Assembly (NCBI GenBank): GCA_016296485.1
Contig: JAEDJF010000012.1
Location: forward strand, 1 to 23,843
Direction: 5' to 3'
Length of the DNA stretch: 23,843 bases
Origin: Oscillospiraceae bacterium
GTDB lineage: Bacteria > Bacillota > Clostridia > Oscillospirales > Ruminococcaceae
Shown: piece after piece, positions 21,687 through 23,843 of the stretch
Position numbering within the stretch: position 1 is the first letter of the stretch
Layout of the letters: the number at the start of each line of letters is the position of its first letter
Made by a program: the position numbers and the translations under genes
Notes under the pieces: generated by a model
The model's database searches: none
Told to the model about the DNA's origin: nothing
Seen by the model: only the letters and a program-made list of their open reading frames with translations

Positions 21687-22127
21687 TTAAAGATCGGCTT
21701 CCATTATTATTTCGTCGCCGTCCCGGTCCGTTTCGGAAAAGCCCAGCTTTTCATAGAGATTTTTTGCGGCGGCGTTGCCCTCGACGTAGCAGAGGACGAC
21801 TTTTTTGTATTTTCCGTCCCGGCGCATAAGGTCGAGGATTTTTTTGGCGGCGGCAAGACCGAGCCCACGCCCCTGGTACCGCTCGTCGATGAAGAGCTGG
21901 CTGAAATCATAGGCGGAGAGCTCGTCGCAATCGTAATAAAGCGCCATTCCGACGGGAGTCTCGCCCTCGTAAATTATGAAGGCGCGGCTTCGGGAACGCC
22001 GATAGGCGTAGGCGCGGGCGAGGAGTACGGCGCTATCGGCGACGAACTGCTTTTGGTTTTCGGCTACCTTTAAGCCGCAGCGCCAGTTTTCTTCGTCAAC
22101 CTTTCGGAGCTTCAGGGAGCTTTTCAT
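21687..22127 (-). CDS. GNAT-family N-acetyltransferase
   Basis: 146-aa acetyl-CoA-dependent acyltransferase. The acetyl-CoA pyrophosphate loop is YQGRGLG (84-90) after the beta4 strand SQLFIDER, and motif B is NAAAKNLYEKLGF (118-130). A longer open frame reaches 22238 but runs through a K/R-rich extension with no start signals; ATG 22127 is chosen because AAGGGG lies 6 nt upstream. With this start it overlaps the upstream membrane-protein gene by 32 bp, so the two are probably translationally coupled. The substrate cannot be deduced. Confidence 0.88.
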   Translation of the reverse strand: MKSSLKLRKVDEENWRCGLKVAENQKQFVADSAVLLARAYAYRRSRSRAFIIYEGETPVGMALYYDCDELSAYDFSQLFIDERYQGRGLGLAAAKKILDLMRRDGKYKKVVLCYVEGNAAAKNLYEKLGFSETDRDGDEIIMEADL

Positions 22128-22554
22128 CGTTTTCCCCTTTCCGTTCGGGCGGGTTTTCGTTTTCATATTTCGCCCGGCGGCTGTCCTTCTTGCGCTGTTT
22201 TTCCTCCGCTTTGAGGCGCTTTTTGTTCTCGTGCTCAAAGCGGCTGGTGTTGACGTAGCTCAAAAACATCACGATAAAGAGCATTGCCGCCGGAAGAAGG
22301 CAGAACCAGAGCATTCCCGAAATCCCCGGGTCGAGGTACGTGAAATTATCAAAAAATTTAAAGAACCAGACTACGTCGCAGATGGCGGTGGCGCAAAGAC
22401 CGACGATGACGGCGGTTTTGAACTGCTGTTTTCCACGGTTCGGCTTTATGACGAGGAAAAGCCCCAGATAGAGCGCCCAGACAGCGGCGACGATTATCGC
22501 GACGTAGTTCGCGCCGACGATTTTTTTAATGAACATAATAAGCCAGGTTATCAC
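22096..22554 (-). CDS. Hypothetical three-TM membrane protein
   Basis: 152 aa; not recognised. Three hydrophobic segments (about 17-36, 47-66, 79-100) are followed by a long, very charged cytoplasmic tail (105-152, rich in K, R, E and P). The start is taken as GTG 22554, with AAAGGAG 10 nt upstream; the ATG six codons later lacks a Shine-Dalgarno. It is the first gene of the minus-strand trio and overlaps the GNAT start by 32 bp. Its leader carries a GC hairpin (GCCGCC and GGCGGC, 22577-22592), which lacks a T tail on this strand. Confidence 0.72.
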   Translation of the reverse strand: MITWLIMFIKKIVGANYVAIIVAAVWALYLGLFLVIKPNRGKQQFKTAVIVGLCATAICDVVWFFKFFDNFTYLDPGISGMLWFCLLPAAMLFIVMFLSYVNTSRFEHENKKRLKAEEKQRKKDSRRAKYENENPPERKGENDEKLPEAPKG

Positions 22555-22607
22555 CTAAAGTCAGCTCCTTTTGCCTGCCGCCGAAGGGCGGCAAAATTAC
22601 AGTTACT

Positions 22608-22636
22608 ATTATAGTCCTTTTTAAAAGAAATGAAAG
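22608..22636 (-). promoter_or_regulatory. Promoter of the three-TM/GNAT/Nudix operon
   Basis: Minus strand: TATAAT at 22608-22613 with CTTTCA (3 of 6 to TTGACA) 17 bp upstream at 22631-22636. The -35 falls within a 9-bp A/T inverted repeat (22623-22631 with 22643-22651) that reaches the stop of the XRE gene. Confidence 0.45.
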
Positions 22637-22649
22637 AGCAAAATTTCTT

Positions 22650-22871
22650 TTATTCGGAGCTTTCCTCCCCCGGAACAAAACTTAAAATTTCCCCGGGCTG
22701 ACAGTCGAGGACCCGGCAGATTGCCTCAAGCGTCGAAAAGCGCACGGCCTTCGCCTTGCCGGTTTTTAAAATAGAGAGGTTCGCCATTGTGATGCCGACA
22801 CGGTCGGAAAGCTCGGTCATGCTCATTTTCCGCTTCGCGAGCACAACGTCAAGATTTACTTCAATTGGCAC
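22650..22871 (-). CDS. XRE-family HTH regulator (YozG-like)
   Basis: 73-aa Cro/CI-type DNA-binding protein: MSMTELSDRVGITMANLSIL forms the helix-turn-helix, followed by FSTLEAICRVLDCQPGEIL. The start is GTG 22871 (protein begins with PIEVNLDVVLAKRK after the initiator), because AAGGGGG lies 7 nt upstream; the longer frame to 23009 overlaps the upstream gene. It lies 13 bp after the DUF2975 gene, matching the YoaS/YozG pairing in B. subtilis, where a small HTH protein accompanies a DUF2975 membrane protein. It is likely to regulate its own operon; candidate operators lie upstream at 23431-23455 and 23469-23494. Confidence 0.9.
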   Translation of the reverse strand: MPIEVNLDVVLAKRKMSMTELSDRVGITMANLSILKTGKAKAVRFSTLEAICRVLDCQPGEILSFVPGEESSE

Positions 22872-22884
22872 AAAAATTCCCCCT

Positions 22885-23367
22885 TTAGATTGTGAGGTCC
22901 GAGTCCTCCCGGAGGACCGCCGCCTTATAGACAAGGTGGGAGAGGGCGGCGAAAACGACGGAAAAGGCGACGCCGAAGAAGGAGAGAAGCGGAGCGACAA
23001 TGAAAGCAAGCCCCGGAATATTCATATCAAGGAAAACCAGCGCCCAGTTTCCAAGGAGAAAGTAGCCGGAATCCACCGCCGCCAAAATCGCGATGTTCCG
23101 GAGATAGGCGGAGTTTTCCCGGGTAAAGGAGCGGTCCGCGCCGATGTTGGCGGCGATTTTCCAGCCGAAGAACAGCGCCGCGAAGCAGGGCAGAGAAAAG
23201 AGAATTTCGAAGACGAGCCAGGGATAGTAGCAATAGGACATCTCCGGCGAAACCTCAACTATGTGCCTTCCGTAATAAGGAATAAAGGCAAAGGCCGCCA
23301 CGGCGCCGATAACGGCGGTTACGACGATTATAATTTTGAGCCAGTTAGCAAGGCTTTTTTGTTTCAT
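22885..23367 (-). CDS. DUF2975 four-TM membrane protein
   Basis: 160 aa with four membrane segments (about 10-30, 49-69, 92-113, 121-146). The pattern ADRSFTRENSAYLRNIAILA between TM2 and TM3 and the pairing with an XRE-type regulator are typical of DUF2975; its function is not known. ATG 23367 is fixed by GGAGGTG 5 nt upstream; the open frame upstream of it covers the promoter. The gene is first in a two-gene operon with the HTH gene. Confidence 0.87.
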   Translation of the reverse strand: MKQKSLANWLKIIIVVTAVIGAVAAFAFIPYYGRHIVEVSPEMSYCYYPWLVFEILFSLPCFAALFFGWKIAANIGADRSFTRENSAYLRNIAILAAVDSGYFLLGNWALVFLDMNIPGLAFIVAPLLSFFGVAFSVVFAALSHLVYKAAVLREDSDLTI

Positions 23368-23398
23368 AAAGCCACCTCCAAAGGTATTGTTTAATTTT

Positions 23399-23427
23399 GT
23401 TATACCACGGACAATAGCGAAAGTCAA
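23399..23427 (-). promoter_or_regulatory. Promoter of the DUF2975/XRE operon
   Basis: Minus strand: -35 TTGACT (23422-23427), 17-bp spacer, -10 TATAAC (23399-23404); five of six in each box. A perfect palindrome begins 4 bp beyond the -35. Confidence 0.8.
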
Positions 23428-23430
23428 TAA

Positions 23431-23455
23431 AAATTTATCGAAAAACGATAAATTT
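23431..23455. promoter_or_regulatory. Perfect palindrome next to the DUF2975/XRE promoter
   Basis: AAATTTATCG (23431-23440), five adenines, CGATAAATTT (23446-23455). It sits just upstream of the -35, a typical place for an operator. Binding by the XRE protein is inference. Confidence 0.5.
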
Positions 23456-23468
23456 AAGAATATTCCTG

Positions 23469-23494
23469 TTTTTGCGAAAAACTTTTCGCAAAAA
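23469..23494. repeat. Near-continuous 26-bp palindrome
   Basis: TTTTTGCGAAAA (23469-23480), AC, and its exact complement (23483-23494). It has no T tail on either strand, so it is not a simple terminator. A third inverted repeat, CTTTTTCGGC (23510-23519) with GCCGAAAAAG (23549-23558), follows with a 29-nt spacer. Confidence 0.6.
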
Positions 23495-23639
23495 GCGACG
23501 GCTTTCATTCTTTTTCGGCAGGAAAGTAAAAATTGTTTTCGCATCTGCGCCGAAAAAGGAAGAAAAGGGGCGAAAGCTGCGATAAAAAACTCTGGAAGTT
23601 TCTGGGAAATTGTGGTAATATAAATCCGGAGGCGATGAT

Positions 23640-23843
23640 ATGGGACTTTTTGATTCGCTTAAAAAACAAAACACCGTACTCCAGCTTCCGATAGAGCTGA
23701 TTTGTCCAAGCCCTTTCCAGCCCCGAAAGGAGTTCAGCGAGGGCGAGCTTCGAAAGCTCGCCCAGAGCATCAGCGAAAACGGGCTGATTCAGCCCATCTC
23801 CGTCCGAAAGACCGAGAGGGGCTATGAGCTCATCGCCGGGGAG
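23640..23843 (+). CDS. noc: ParB/Noc-family DNA-binding protein, 3' truncated
   Basis: The first 68 codons are visible and the frame is open at the window edge. The ParB N-terminal domain is clear: ICPSPFQPRKEFSEGELRKL, SISENGLIQPISVRKTERG, then YELIAGE, the start of the GERR box that binds CTP in this family. Start ATG 23640 has GGAGG 7 nt upstream. The short N-terminus (MGLFDSLKKQ) lacks the GLGKGL-type ParA-stimulating motif of Spo0J and could form an amphipathic helix, as in Noc, which binds membranes; Noc is therefore the better guess, also from the rsmG-noc synteny. The C-terminal half and parA would lie outside. A weak TGG-TAATAT element (23613-23621) is the only promoter candidate. 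Confidence 0.8.
   Translation, partial: MGLFDSLKKQNTVLQLPIELICPSPFQPRKEFSEGELRKLAQSISENGLIQPISVRKTERGYELIAGE

Noticed and set aside
22128..22238. N-terminal extension of the GNAT gene
   Set aside because: It overlaps the coding end of the upstream gene, has no Shine-Dalgarno, and is a K/R-rich shadow sequence. ATG 22127 has a proper one.
22872..23009. N-terminal extension of the XRE regulator
   Set aside because: It overlaps DUF2975 in another frame and is low-complexity S/P/R. GTG 22871 follows AAGGGGG.
13186..23843. parS site (TGTTTCACGTGAAACA-like)
   Set aside because: None found by eye, although the ParB/Noc gene is near; sites may lie outside the window.

Overview
The window looks like the replication-origin region of a Firmicutes (Clostridia) chromosome. 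Gene content and order suggest the Oscillospiraceae/Ruminococcaceae side of the class, but this is inferred from protein style and synteny and was not checked by a search. Coding DNA is fairly G+C-rich and the gaps between genes are A+T-rich. No rRNA, tRNA, CRISPR array, insertion sequence or prophage is visible.

Layout. (1) 1-2211: the 3' two-thirds of mfd, on the + strand, with an intrinsic terminator. (2) 2212-3366: an A+T-rich pocket with two small orphan genes facing each other, a 58-aa peptide (+) and a 76-aa membrane/zinc-ribbon protein (-), each with its own terminator. (3) 3420-13185: a long leftward block read away from the origin: dnaA, dnaN, yaaA (S4), recF, remB, gyrB, a YcxB-like membrane protein gene, gyrA. 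(4) 13186-13453: the dnaA-rpmH gap, the best oriC candidate, with two divergent sigma-A-type promoters. A second cluster of possible DnaA-binding elements lies in the dnaA-dnaN gap. (5) 13454-20652: a rightward block of rpmH, rnpA, yidD, yidC, khpB (jag), mnmE, mnmG, rsmG, followed by a Nudix gene. (6) 21199-23367: accessory minus-strand genes (Nudix, GNAT, three-TM protein, then a DUF2975/XRE pair). (7) 23640-end: the start of a ParB/Noc-family gene.

How the genes work together. dnaA, dnaN, recF, gyrA and gyrB supply initiation, the sliding clamp, gap repair and supercoiling. rpmH, rnpA, yidD, yidC and khpB link ribosome assembly, tRNA processing and membrane insertion. mnmE and mnmG modify the tRNA wobble uridine and rsmG methylates 16S rRNA. 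The ParB/Noc gene would begin the chromosome-partition or nucleoid-occlusion cluster.

The backbone is conventional. The parts that deserve attention are in the non-coding DNA and small genes: a roughly 155-nt structured leader in front of mnmE, driven by a promoter embedded in the khpB terminator; a cluster of TGTTGA-core elements between dnaA and dnaN; the orphan 58-aa peptide unit; and perfect palindromes beside the DUF2975/XRE promoter and upstream of the ParB/Noc gene. All motif searching was by eye.
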